64,000 nucleotides of DNA from Diphasiastrum complanatum (Eukaryota > Streptophyta > Lycopodiopsida > Lycopodiales > Lycopodiaceae): positions 70,455,444 through 70,519,443 of the forward strand of contig CM055096.1 of assembly GCA_029204225.1 (NCBI GenBank), given 5' to 3'. The position numbers and the translations under genes were made by a program. Under the pieces are notes generated by a model. It was given only the letters and a program-made list of their open reading frames with translations, did not search any database and was not told where the DNA came from. Each line of letters begins with the position of its first letter. Position 1 is the first letter of the stretch. Below are positions 1 to 11,310 of this stretch, piece by piece.

Positions 1-570
1 ATTTAAGTGGACATGATAACATTTACCCATAAGTAGGAAAAGCAACTATCTACAAATGCTCTCCAATTCTCCCGCATCAACACCCACGTTAGAAACCTAA
101 CTTTGCAAGCAGGTGGGCTCAACATATGTTTATTCCTATATTTAATCCACTTGGCTGTCGCCGCCCCCCCCCCCCCCCCCCGGCGACAGTAGATAAAAAT
201 GGGAGTCCAAATGCGCACCGATAATGGCCCAATATTTATGCCCCCAACTATATGCACATTGCACTCACATCTGCAGTGAAATGATTGCAAAAGTGATCAT
301 CATCCATAGAGTTGATAGCCCAAACTGTAGCATTAACATTTACCGAAAACCAGAGCAAATAACAACCAAATAGCTACTGAAAATAAGATTTGTTTGTGCT
401 CTATCTACTGCACTTCTGAGAGGCAAAACGCTGGTTTGACCATTGATCCCCTAAAAAATTTCAGCTATAAGCTGTTTTTCCGAAAAAAAAAAAAAAATTA
501 AAATGTTTCTACATCAGAAACGCGGTTTCAGAAATGTGTTTGCCCAGAAACGCGTTTCTGTGCAACTATG
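1..570 (-). mobile_element. hAT-like non-autonomous element, cut by window edge
   Basis: Positions about 130-500 are an inverted copy of about 4960-5290, which lies inside the complete element at 4841-5689. The right end reads TGCAACTATG at 561-570, the reverse complement of that element's left terminus CATAGTTGCA. A perfect 16-bp palindrome, CAGAAACGCGTTTCTG, abuts it at 545-560. The 8 bases after the end (571-578, gaccgaac) would be the target duplication, but the other end lies outside the window, so this cannot be confirmed. No transposase is visible. Confidence 0.7.
155..189. repeat. C18 tract between inverted 9-bp arms
   Basis: A run of 18 C (164-181) is flanked by ctgtcgccg (155-163) and cggcgacag (181-189), which are exact reverse complements. 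The strand could form a hairpin, an i-motif or (on the other strand) a G-quadruplex. It lies inside the partial hAT-like element. Run length may be unreliable in the assembly. Confidence 0.75.
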
Positions 571-1347
571 GACCGAACACTATTTCTTATAGCAATGTTG
601 TTGTGTTCAATAGGTAGAGCATCCTTAGTGGATACTAGATAGTTAATCCACAGACGTGATCTTTTGCTGCTTATTGGTGACTACAGATTCATCCTTATTA
701 TTTGTTTCATATGTATTTCCAATGCCTGGTAAAACACCGATCGGCAAACTCCAAGCAAGAAGGCTCTGAGGAGCTTTCCTTTGTTCCCAGCGGCAAAGGG
801 ATGGTCAATAGGTGAAGATGCCAAAGACAGTAGACCCAAAATGTCAGACACTTGCAACAAGGTTATGGGATGGAAAAAAAAAAAATCAAACTTGAACTTG
901 ACCATCAAAGAAGCTTCACAAATTTAGAGGCCGATAGTTGGCAGACAAAATGCATTAAAAAAGCTCTGGATGTTACCATAAAGCTACCCGGAGACAACTT
1001 GAACCAAAACTGATAACGTCGAAATCTTCAAAATTAAGGCAAAAAACCTGATTGACCCATCCAAAATTGCAAAAAGTTGCCATGTGGCCACTTAAAAAGG
1101 AAAAGTTAGAATTCATCATAACATCAGTATGTTGATCAAGAAAAAATTTCTTTCAAAACAAGAATGAGCACAAAAAGCTTCTAAAACTTTTCTGTCAAAT
1201 TACACGGACAATTAGCACGAAGATCAAAAATAGCTGCTATACTCTACTAAAAATTCAAATAAGAATCAAGATGCAGCTTACTCATATGTTACAGTTCATC
1301 AAGAAATAGGAGAAAAGAGGGAGGAAATATATAACATCAAAACAAAC

Positions 1348-4300
1348 CTCATTTAGGCGGGGAATGATACGCATGACTTCAGGCCCACGACTATCGATTC
1401 TTATATTGGAACCTAGGGCATCTGAGACATCAATGCTTTCTGTACTTTTCAATTCCCAGCTTCTTGCTGTAAATGCAAATGGCTTTGATGTCAGGGCTCC
1501 CACCGGGCAAATGTCAATCACATTGCCAGATAATTCACTTGTCATCAGATTTTCTACGTAAGTTCCTATTTCTTCACTTCCACCTCTCCCAAGCACACCC
1601 AGGTCTGGAACACCAGCTATTTCAGATGCAAATCTAACACATCTGCAAAAAATCAAGCGAAACAGAGATTGATTGAGGCATTGATTAGTGATACAAAAGA
1701 GAACCAAACTTTGACTGAAATTTTCCTCCTAAACAATAGATGAAACCAGATTAATCTATCAGATAAATGACAAAGCAGATCAAAGATAGTCACACTACAA
1801 CCCAAGCATAGTCACATTACACCAATGTTATCGTATAACTACACCCCAAATAGTGCAAACCTAAAAAATAGCACACTAAGAAAGAAATCAGAAGGCCACA
1901 AGCTCAGCGAACGCTGAACCTGAAGCTAAAACTAATGTGCTTGTGTACATGAAACAGAGTCAGAATGGATAAGTCCAGAGTCCCATAGAAGCTCATTCCA
2001 TAACAAAAGGCACAGAATGTAGCATTCCATATGTATAGAACATACTATGTTCTGTAGTATGTTCGAACAAAGCGGAAAACATAGCTGTTTTTTGGGAAGC
2101 CAAAACGTAGCTAGAAACCCCAAAAATGTAGTCGAAAACCCCAAAATGAAACAACAAATCATAGCAGAAAGCCTAAGTGGCAGCCAGAAACCATAAAATG
2201 TAGCCAAAAAAATGTATGGTGGGAATTGTTATGAGATTAAGGAGGCTTGTGTCCCTCCTTAGCAATTGCACCCACACCGTAATGGTTAGTACATAGTTGC
2301 TTTTAAACAATAAGGCATGAGGTCATAGCAAAGCCATGCATGGATTCTTTCAAGGTTCTTCTGCCTCAAATTAGCTTAACTGTTACTTTTCTACCCCATA
2401 GCTTCAAAAATTGACATTTCAGGCACATGTTTTCTGACATGCATTGCATCCAGCCATAGTGCCCATTCTGGAACGGGCCAATAACAAGAGAAATTCTATA
2501 CGCAGTGATTTTTTTTTAATAAAAAAATTTAAAATTCTAAAATTTTTGCCTTTAGGTTTGAAATTTCATTACGGCAGGCAGAAAAATATTTCTATAAGTG
2601 GCTGTATTGAACTGTTCCACTCATTAGGGCAGGCAGAAAAAATCTCTTTAGGTGCTTGTATTGTATGATAGTAAAAGTTGTGTTATGTGACAGGAAATTT
2701 ATGGACAGGTAGAAAAGGTTAGTAGAATCAGTGCTTCGCCTGTCCTCATGTACGTGAAATACTGCTCTCAAAACTTAAAAATAAGACAATAAAGATTGTA
2801 TAAAAATTTAGTTGCATGGTATATTCAGCAACCCAAAAACGACTTTGATCCTAGAGAAGATGGAGACCTCAAATCCAGCTTGACAATCGAGATCGACAAG
2901 CTTTCATGCCGAGAATTCAAACTTGGAAGGGACAGGAATTCTCTTACGCAATGCACTTGGGTGCCTTGGGTAGACGAGAAAAAAAGTAACTAAGATCTGT
3001 AAGTAGGTGCAAAAGATAGATCTACACCAATCGACCAATCCTCCAAGGAGAAGGGACTTTCGCCACCTGGATCCACTAGAAGATGGTACCCAAGCTTCTC
3101 CTTCTCTCCAGCACCTAAAAGCACAACGTATTATGCATCTACATTTTCCATGCAACTAAAAGCACAACGTATTATGCATCTACATTTTCCACGCCCAACT
3201 ACACATATTGGTGGGGAGGAGGGATCAATCAGGAGGACTCGAGAGGCTCGAAATGTTTAGGTGCGCATTGCCTCTCTAGAGGGTGGTGCGTTCCACCCCC
3301 TAGCTCCTCTCGCATAGTTATTATTGGGAGCAATGCCCTTGTTCACCCACACAGCATGCATTTGTCTTGCATGTCCAAAACTACCTAATAATAGATCTTC
3401 AAGCATCTTATAGAATAACTCCACGTGCGAGCATGATCTACAACATGCAAAGATACCATCCCAATGCTCCTCATCTAATGTTTCAATCAAGCTATGTTAC
3501 GCTCCAGCTTGATCAACATCCTCTACATCACGAAACCCTAGTTACACATGAATGATTGATGCATTCAACTTTCATTGTCCCTTTTAAGTAGATTGTACAT
3601 TTGTCTACCACAAGTAGTTAGTGCAGTCGCCTACTCAGCTACCCTACTGGGTAAACAGTGAATTCATCTACCTGAAGAGATTGCTACATTCAACTACCAA
3701 TAGACATTGGCGAGATAAGGGGTACATTTTTTTATCCTATCCAATCAATGCATTCAACTGCCCTAATCAATAGTACATTCGACTACTTACACACCCTACA
3801 AATTATTCACACCTTGACATATATCTAATAACATAAAAGAAGAAGATGTTGTGGCATTAAATAATCAAAATGTGAGTGGATACGATTGTTCTAAAGGGTC
3901 ATGACATGGAGAGGCAAAGGCAAAGTATGACCATGATGTGTTTCCCCCATCAGGTCCTTCACAAACTCTGTGTTTGAATTCTCATATGTGAAAATCTACT
4001 TGAACATTTAAGCACCAAGTTCGGTAGACCAACTCTTGTAAGTAATGGATTCAAAATGTCTCAACATTTTGTTTTCTGAGGAACACATGCTCCTTGCTTT
4101 GGAGTTGCTTCTATATAATCTACTAAAGTTCATTTTGTTTAATGAGGAACACAAGCTCCTTGCTTTGAAGTTGCCTCTATATAGTCTACTAGTCTCCAGA
4201 CTTTGTGATATTTTTTGGGGCTTTTAGCTCAATTGTTATGATGTGCATTGTGATCACATGAAGTTCAAAATAAAGTCGTACAATTCCTAAATTTTTCTAT

Positions 4301-7300
4301 GTAGATGGAAATCACTTTCCAAATCAAATTGATGAATTATTTACTTTAAAGGTTCACAAGTATTGCCTCAATTGTAGCCTGTGGAACAATATATACCTAC
4401 ATGACACCATAGAATTTCTCAGCTTCCCTTGCTAAATTCCAGACCCTGATAACTTGTTACTCAGCTACGAAAGAAGATTCAAATTTTGTGTTCCAATTGA
4501 ACAATTGTCTCGAACTTCAGATCGTTCCAAAATGGTTCATTCCATACACATTCCAAAAGCTTTTACAACTTAGGTGCAAAACGATTGCTACAACTCCAAA
4601 TTCAGAAGTATGCCAAAGGCCCGAAAATGAGAATAGGAGTTTCCACATAAATATTGTCAATCTTGGGGAAGCAAAAAGCGATTGCAATTAAGAGACTTTA
4701 AAAAATCAAAAGGCAAGGCAATAATAATAAAGCAAGTCCAAAGCGAAATGGAGAGACTACTCTTAATGCCCGAGCTAGAAGAGTACAAGGCATAAGAACA
4801 CTCAGTCATTTGCTACTCCACTACTGATTTTGGTACAAAGCATAGTTGCAGCGAATCGCGATTCGCTGGGACTGCGATTCGCGGGTCGCGATTCTGCGAA
4901 TCACGATTCGCGACCCAGAATCGCAAAAAAAAAAAAAAAAATTGTTTTTTTTTTTTTTGGAAAAATAGCTTATTGCTGAAATTTTTTTAGGGGATCAATG
5001 GTCAAACCAGCGTTTTGCCTCTCATAAGTGCAGTAGATGAGGCACAAACAGATCTTATTTTCAGTAGCTATCCGGTTGTCATTTGCTCTGGTTTTCAGTA
5101 AATGTTAATGCTACAGTTTGGACCATCAACTGTATGGATGATGATCACTTTTGCAATTGGTTCACTGGAGATGTGAGTGCAATGTACATACAGTTGGGGG
5201 CATAAATATTGGGCCCTTCTTGGTGCGCATTTGGACCCCATTTTCATCTACAGGGGGGCGGTGGCATTTTTATCTACAGTGTCTATATAGCAAGAAGCTC
5301 TAGGGGGTTCGGGGGACAGTAGCCCACCGGGAAACGGGGGGTTCGGGGGGCGGTAGCCCCCTGGTGGGGGGTTTGGGGGGCAACGCCCCCCAACGGCGGG
5401 GTTCGGGGGCTGCCGGTAGACCCCGGCCCCGACGGTAAGGCCTCTTCATGCTTTGGCCTTCCAACTCCCCGAGTGAAAACACACTTTTTGGTGTTTCGCA
5501 CCCGAAACAGTCGACAAACTACACAATCATAATCCCCTCGATCAGAGCTTTCATCTGATACCCATATTGCCTACAAAAATTTCAAAAAAAAAAAAACAAA
5601 AATCGATTCTACACGATTCTGGGAAAATCCCGAATCGCGATTCTGAATCGCAATTCTGATCGCGATTCGGAAATCGCGCTGCAACTATGGTACAAAGTAA
5701 GAATTATCTACTTACACTCTCTTAACTTCCTTAGAAGGTCTCTCTTAGAATGCTAACTTCTCTTTGAAATTTCCTACAAGTGTCCATCTAGATGTCTCTC
5801 TTTTTCTTGCAATCCTACAAAACTTTAGACAAAAATCCAAGACATCCAAAAGTTCTTGATCGTTCTACTTAGATGGTTGTTGACTAAGATTAGTATCCTA
5901 ACATGGAATGATGACATGCTGATTAGAGTCACTACAATTGCATGGCACGTTGAGTCGGATGTGGACATGGCATCTAACATCATACATGGCATGAGGACTA
6001 GGATATCGAACACTCCCCCCTTCAACACGTAATTCATTTTCTATGAGGCCTAGTCTGTCTCTTAATTTTATAAATGTCTCTAGACACTAGACAAGCTTTT
6101 GGTAAAAATATTGCTAGATTCTCATGTGGGGGCCAATAGCTTAGCATATCAAATGATGATGAACCTCAAGGTGCTTGGTTCACGTGCGGAGAAGAAGGTT
6201 TCGAGGCAGTTAAGAATTGGACAATTCGACAATTCAAATCAGGCTAGCCCGGAAAATTCCTACTTGAAAGAACATCATTCAAATTTGAATATAAAGCTTT
6301 AGACCTCGGGAATAGTACATTAGTTTGCATTTTGTACCAATGTTGCATGTTCCGTTCCGAAACATGATCTGGGAAATCCCATTAGGGTTTCTCGGAACGC
6401 AATTTTTTTTTGTTTTTTTTTTGGGGGGTTGCCAATATGGGTATCAGATTAAAGGTGTTTTCAAGAGCAATTCACTTACCTAGTTTGCTCGGAGTGCCAA
6501 GAGGAGTGCAGTCCAATTTTGGGCAATTAAGTGATTTTTTATCGAACATCTCTATTTTTAAGTATGTGAAATGAAATCACATGGAACCGTATTGAATGAG
6601 AACAAACCGACAATAATTATGAAGCATAAGCAACCATCTCAAAACTTGTGACAAAAATGTGAGTCAACTCAACGTGCTCAACAGAACACGAGTACATTAT
6701 ATAGTGCCAACAATATCACTTTCTATAATTAACTAGATCAATATGGCTCTAGCCTCTATGCAATGTTATTTTTGCCTCTTTCCAATTTATCAATATGTTG
6801 TTCTTCTGATGCATTCATTGATGATTTCCGAGTTCATTTAATACTAACTAAACTATCAAAATAAAATAAAATTGGCCATTAGTCTTTTTTCCCCAAAAAA
6901 TCAAAATAAAAATTTGCGGTCCAGGTCACAAATTGCAAACATTTCCGAACACACGTTCCGGAATGATTTTGCACTGGATTGCGATCCGCTGCAAGATTGT
7001 TTTGTACATAATACTTCTTAGCACTGCTTACATGATACAGACACATCACTACGATGGAAGTAAACTCCTAAGAGGTGAGGGCACACAATTATCATGACAT
7101 GTCATGACTCCAAATTTATCAACTACAACTTAATGTAGTCGAGACTTTAGACTACATACATCAAGATTATTTTGCATTTCACACAACTTCTTAGTACTAA
7201 TTAATTTTTAACAATGTAAGGGCACTCCTCATGCATAGGCTAAACTCATTTTTACTAGTCATTTAGTTCTTCAAATGTTTTTGACACTTGCAAGTTCATA

Positions 7301-9490
7301 ACATGGCACATCTAAGGCAAGATCTACCTAGTCCATTAACTACTTTTGCTGAGTTTGACCTAACCTCCTTCAGTCTTCACATGTGTTTGAGAGTTCTTGA
7401 ACCTTTGAATCCCTCAATGTCTAGAACTACCTAGGCATTCTTTTCTTCTTTTGCTCTTTGCTAATTTGTTCTTCAATCTCATTTTCAAAAAAGTGTTGAG
7501 GTGACTCTAAGCTACAATCTCTAGCCTTTGTACACACTAATTTCCCATCACCATTGAGGATACACAAATACCTCCATTTAAAGAAAACTACCTTGAAAAC
7601 CCTAACATGACACTCCAAGGGGAAAACACAAACCCCATTCAATGAAAAAATAAAGTATGAAGTCACCACGTGTGGAGGAAGAGGCGCTCCAACGAGACCC
7701 AACACAAGAAAGACAAACTACAGTCTAATTAAAAGTGGACACAAAACCAGTTCTCCTATTTCCTATTACATTTTCGATTCTCTTTCAAAAAAAAAGTCAT
7801 ATGTTTTTGCCAAGGTTTTTGAACAGCCAAGTACCATGTATATGTTTCAATTTGAAAGCACAATGGATGTTGACCAATATACAAGGTCCTTGTCCCTATG
7901 CCCAAAAACTCTCAGAATATCTCAAAAAAATCAAAAGTATCAAAGAATCTTCAAACGATCCAGACACATGCGGATTCAGCTTCCTTGATAGCACATGTTT
8001 TCAAAGACCATTCACAATAAGGAAAAATTGAGCAGCTTTGTTTCACTTAACTACCCATGGGCCATAAGCTTACTTTACAAAGCTATTACAGAAAATGAGC
8101 TATGGCACAGAACCTAACTGGGTCCATCAACAATTTAGGAGCACAGTGTAGCGTATGGATTTATGAAAAATAAGAAATAAACCTAGAAAATGTATCAATA
8201 ACAAGTATCTACCTTGTACAATGAATACAACGAGTCATGACAGTCTTCACAAGAGGCCCCAAGTTCTTGTCCACTACGGATCTCTTAGTATCTGTGAACC
8301 GACCTCTATCAGATCCAAAGACCATGGACTGATCCTGTAAATCACATTCTCCGCCCTGGTCACAGATAGGACAATCTAAAGGGTGATTCAGCAGCAGAAA
8401 TTCCATCACACCCTCCCTCGCTTTCTTCACTAAAGGAGTGTCTGTTTTTATTTTCATACCTGTCCACCAGAAACACCATGACACCTTGGAATCACAAATC
8501 TATATATACAAGGCCAATAAGAGCAAGATGATAGAAAGAAGGGAAGGTTGAAAATATGTATTCACAGAATGTCTTATGGAAAACAAACTCAAATCACTTT
8601 GCATTAAAAATATCTTTACATGCTAAAAAGTTTCCATAAATGTAAATGCTTGCAATGACTAAAAGATAATTTGCACCATTTAGATAACACTCTTCATGAT
8701 TTGACAGATGTATAACTTTCAATATTTACTAGATACCCTCCTAGATCTTATACTTATGCATAGCATCACATCATACCTGCTTGGAACTATTATCGTTCAA
8801 ATAACAACCTAAAACAACAAGCAGTCAAGCTTATCAAACAAGCAACTCTTGTGCACCTGGAAGAGCAGGCATTGCACATGAAGCAACTGGTTTTGGTGTC
8901 TTCTCAACTTCAACTAGGCACATACGACAATTTCCAGCGATTGAGAGACGGCTGTGGTAGCAGAATCGAGGTATTTCTTTGCCAGCAACTTCGCATGCCT
9001 GCAGCACAGTCATGCCTTTAGGGATCTGCAACGAATGCCCATCCACGCTGACTTCGATCGTCTCCTCGGTATCTGCCTTTATGATCTTCGGTCCAGTTGG
9101 TGTCACAGCTAGGGTTTGCAGATGCCTAACGCTCTGCAGACCACCCCCTGAACCAATTAGCCCCGTTGATCCACTACAAACTGGTGTTCTTTGCACACTG
9201 CTTGAAGCCCCCAAAGAAGAGACGTCGATGCTTCTGTTGGCAAGCGCGCGCATTAGATTCAACGGAATCCTCGTGCAACTTTCAGGTTGGCTGCATTTGG
9301 TCGAGGAAAACGCAGCATAATTAAACGAACGACAGTATCCTGAATCTGATATTGGAGCAGCATTCCTCCTCAATATTGTCCCCTCTGCGGGTGCCTCTGT
9401 GGCAGCCTTGCAGCCTGGAGAGATTAAGCATCGGAAATTCGCATTTCCTCGGGCTTGCAGGACTTTATAACACTTTGAACCTCTAACCAT
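1348..9490 (-). CDS. NDUFS1: NADH:ubiquinone oxidoreductase 75-kDa subunit, mitochondrial (5' half of gene)
   Basis: This is the core peripheral-arm subunit of respiratory complex I; it carries three Fe-S clusters that pass electrons from NADH toward ubiquinone in the mitochondrial matrix. Coding exons are 9490-8857, 8459-8213 and 1642-1348, all with GT-AG introns and consistent phase, giving 392 codons. The 2Fe-2S ligands are Cys177, 188, 191 and 205 (CX10CX2CX13C). The H-X3-C-X2-C-X5-C set of the N3 cluster is His237, Cys241, 244 and 250. The N4 cluster ligands are Cys289, 292, 295 and 339. Residues 1 to about 140 are an Arg/Ser-rich mitochondrial presequence, longer than usual; in-frame Met80 (9253) would give a more typical length. 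The ATG at 9490 was chosen because it is the first after a good 3' splice site and has strong context (GAAGATGG). No later exon was found in 1-1340, so the gene continues past the window. Family assignment is secure; the exact start is less so. Confidence 0.95.
2573..2668. repeat. Short direct repeat in NDUFS1 intron 2
   Basis: Two degenerate copies begin with gggcaggcagaaaaa (about 2573 and 2629) and end in tgcttgtattg-like sequence, about 56 bp apart. This looks like a local tandem duplication. No coding content is apparent. Confidence 0.5.
3115..3191. repeat. 36-bp direct repeat, period 41
   Basis: The 36 bases at 3115-3150 (starting ctaaaagcacaacg) recur without change at 3156-3191. The identity indicates a recent tandem duplication inside NDUFS1 intron 2. 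Confidence 0.85.
4065..4190. repeat. About 60-bp imperfect tandem duplication
   Basis: Copies at about 4065-4126 and 4131-4190 share cattttgttt, gaggaacaca and ctccttgcttt, with period 66. They differ by scattered substitutions. They lie in NDUFS1 intron 2. Confidence 0.7.
4841..5689. mobile_element. Complete hAT-like non-autonomous element, 849 bp
   Basis: The ends are 13-bp perfect terminal inverted repeats, CATAGTTGCAGCG (4841-4853) and its complement (5677-5689). They are flanked by an exact 8-bp direct repeat, gtacaaag, at 4833-4840 and 5690-5697. An 8-bp target duplication is typical of hAT transposition. Immediately inside the left end is a perfect palindrome, GCGAATCGCGATTCGC (4851-4866), and both subterminal regions are rich in the word CGATTCGCG. 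The interior has poly-A/T runs, a block shared in inverted orientation with 1-570, and a G-run module (5303-5432). There is no transposase frame, so it must be mobilised in trans. It sits within the LTR of an older copia remnant in NDUFS1 intron 2. Confidence 0.9.
5303..5432. repeat. G-run hairpin repeats inside the hAT-like element
   Basis: Four related units with period about 30-34 bp each start GGGTTCGGGGG or a close variant (near 5304, 5337, 5370 and 5398). Two contain a short self-complementary segment, such as gggggcggtagccccc. The stretch is far more GC-rich than its surroundings. Proline-rich reading frames across it are a by-product of the composition. Confidence 0.7.
5698..6160 (-). 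pseudogene. Ty1/copia 3' remnant: RNase H tail, polypurine tract, LTR start
   Basis: Read on the minus strand, about 6150-6026 gives a broken version of the copia polyprotein end (an FTKAL-like stretch, then [13 protein letters not shown]-like residues). It is followed by a polypurine tract, GGGGGGAG (6020-6013), and an LTR start TGTTCGATATCC at 6012. The LTR runs toward lower coordinates and is interrupted at 5697 by the hAT-like element; it probably resumes below 4832. This makes the copia insertion older than the hAT one. The upstream pol region is not recognisable here. Confidence 0.65.
6338..6999. mobile_element. hAT-like non-autonomous element, 662 bp
   Basis: An exact 8-bp direct repeat, ttttgtac, lies at 6330-6337 and 7000-7007. 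Between the copies the sequence starts CAATGTTGCATG and ends with the complement of CAATCTTGCAGCG, imperfect terminal repeats resembling those of the 4841-5689 element. The two elements also share an internal stretch (ccaatatgggtatcagat here, inverted near 5550). Subterminal words are GTTCCG and TTCCGGAA. There is no coding capacity. It lies in NDUFS1 intron 2. Confidence 0.8.
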
Positions 9491-9960
9491 CTTCTCTTCC
9501 TAAATGCACAACAGCAATGTAAAACCACCAGCAAATGACCGGAAAAAAACCCCTGCGCCATCAAATAGGTCCACAAGGGTAAGATAAACAGGGGAGGGGA
9601 AGCAGAGGTTTGCCTGATTTGCACCGTAGAATGAAGAGCTCAAAAAAGTTTGCAGATTCAGCCAGGGCAGAAATTAGGAACAAGGCCACGATAAGGGGCA
9701 GAGATTGAATGCGAAAGTAATAAGAAATTGAACAAATGAATGAATGCGAATGGCAGAGAAACCTACCTCCGATTAAACGATGAGCATCGGCAGATCCAGC
9801 CCGAGCTTACGATCCACCACTCCACACCACACCACGATGAGCAACGAGGAAGAAACAAGAAACAAAATGAATCAACAACAAAGTAGAATAGAAAGAGCTG
9901 GTCACACACGCGAATCGTGGCGTAGCTATAGTCGGTGTGACCATGTATATATCATGGTGA
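9491..9960 (-). promoter_or_regulatory. NDUFS1 5' leader with probable 5'UTR intron, and proximal promoter
   Basis: On the minus strand a good 3' splice site (ttgtgcatttag) ends just 9 bases upstream of the ATG at 9490. A matching donor (GGAG/GTAGGTTT) is near 9769, so the leader is probably spliced. The first leader exon would lie at about 9770-9910 and contains a short upstream ATG. A TATA-like stretch (gatatatacatgg, near 9943-9955) fits a start around 9910. These are motif-based inferences without transcript support. Confidence 0.5.
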
Positions 9961-11310
9961 TGGCCAGGTGTTGGGAACCTTTTTTGAGATCCTCAAAAAG
10001 GACTTGCATTTTTTGGAGCTTGTCCGTTTTTTAAGGTCTGTAATAGGGTTTATTTCCCTTTATAAAAAAGCTTCAAATTTTTCATGGATGATTATTGAGA
10101 AAAGATGTCGATTCCATTCCTATAATTTGCCGACTTTTCCAAACAACGACTCTGACTCATCACCGTCATTGTCATGGCCGTATGAAGACAACCCCATCAT
10201 GTGGAGTGACGGGCCTGCCCTGTGTCTTGAAGGCACCAACAAGTTGACCACTGTTTGAACACCGTGGGGCCTAATGAGAATATGCCACTTGTTAATGCGA
10301 CCTACTATAACAAGTCATGAACACATAAAATGAATAGGAGTCACTAGTTAATCTTTTGGGCATTTTGGGATAGTATGGCTACGTACATTGTGTGAGGGTT
10401 GTTTTCCCTTTTGCGTAAGTGTAACCTAGTAGTTACAAGCATGATGTGAAAGTGACGTGTGTTTGTGAGATCATTCTACTAGAGGGAGTTGGATGTGTGC
10501 AAATTATATGTGCCAAAACAAGATGTGATGTATGCTTGAGCTAATGGTGTGGGAAGAAGGCAAGCCCAACTCAGGCATGATACACGTGTGAGAAGATAAG
10601 ACCGACTAATGATATAAGCACTAGTACAATATATTGTTAACATATTTGATAAAGGCTAGTTCAATAATATGGTTTTGAGCAACAATTTTGATCATGTGCA
10701 AGCTTTACAAGCTAGTAATATACTTTGCTCGATGGGAGAATTGAACCAACCAAGATTTAAACTCTTGAAATCTCAAATCCAAAAGACTCAAACAATTTGA
10801 AGTCATATGGAGGACTACTACCCTCAATTGAGGAGTTCTGCATGACAAGCCTTACACATGCTAGTATGATTAAAGGAGGGGCACTTTTCATGCAGTAAAT
10901 AGATGCCATAATATTCGACAAATGGTAGGCTCAACCTGGTTTTGCTTGACTAAATTAAATAGGTCTTATGTCTCCTCAACTCAATATTGGATTCATTCTT
11001 AGAGAACACATAGCCACAAAATATCACTATTCTTTTTTATACTAGTCCTATCCAGCTCAAATCTAATTTGTTAATCGACTCCACCATAAACATTTCTCTT
11101 TGTACCTCGTGAACTATGCTAATCAAGGTCAAATCAACTTGACTCGAGTTCCTTATCATTCCAACCAAAGCTTATATCAACCCAAAGTCAATTTGGACGA
11201 TGTTTTCAACCTTCAATTTCTAATCTATAGATTGAAGTATTTATGAGTATTTACAGACTATTGTAGGAGACACATTAAAAGTGAAATTCGAGTTTCAGTG
11301 GAAATGCAAC
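9961..11310. other. Intergenic, mostly decayed LTR sequence
   Basis: No credible gene was seen. The upper part, just below 11311, is the start of the 3' LTR of the minus-strand copia remnant next to it (TGTTGCATTTCC read on minus); its far end could not be located. Below about 10300 the sequence is unannotated AT-rich DNA. Confidence 0.4.

Noticed and set aside
1-1340. Further NDUFS1 exons downstream of exon 3
   Set aside because: The expected continuation after PRLNE (an INEEW...SDK-type stretch) was not found on the minus strand. The region reads as intron, so remaining exons are taken to lie outside the window.
5283-5501. Proline-rich reading frames over the G-run region
   Set aside because: They result from repeated GGGTTCGGGGG units inside a non-coding transposon. 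No family motif or codon pattern is visible.
8979-9320. Open frame antisense to NDUFS1 exon 1
   Set aside because: It is the opposite-strand shadow of a conserved exon.
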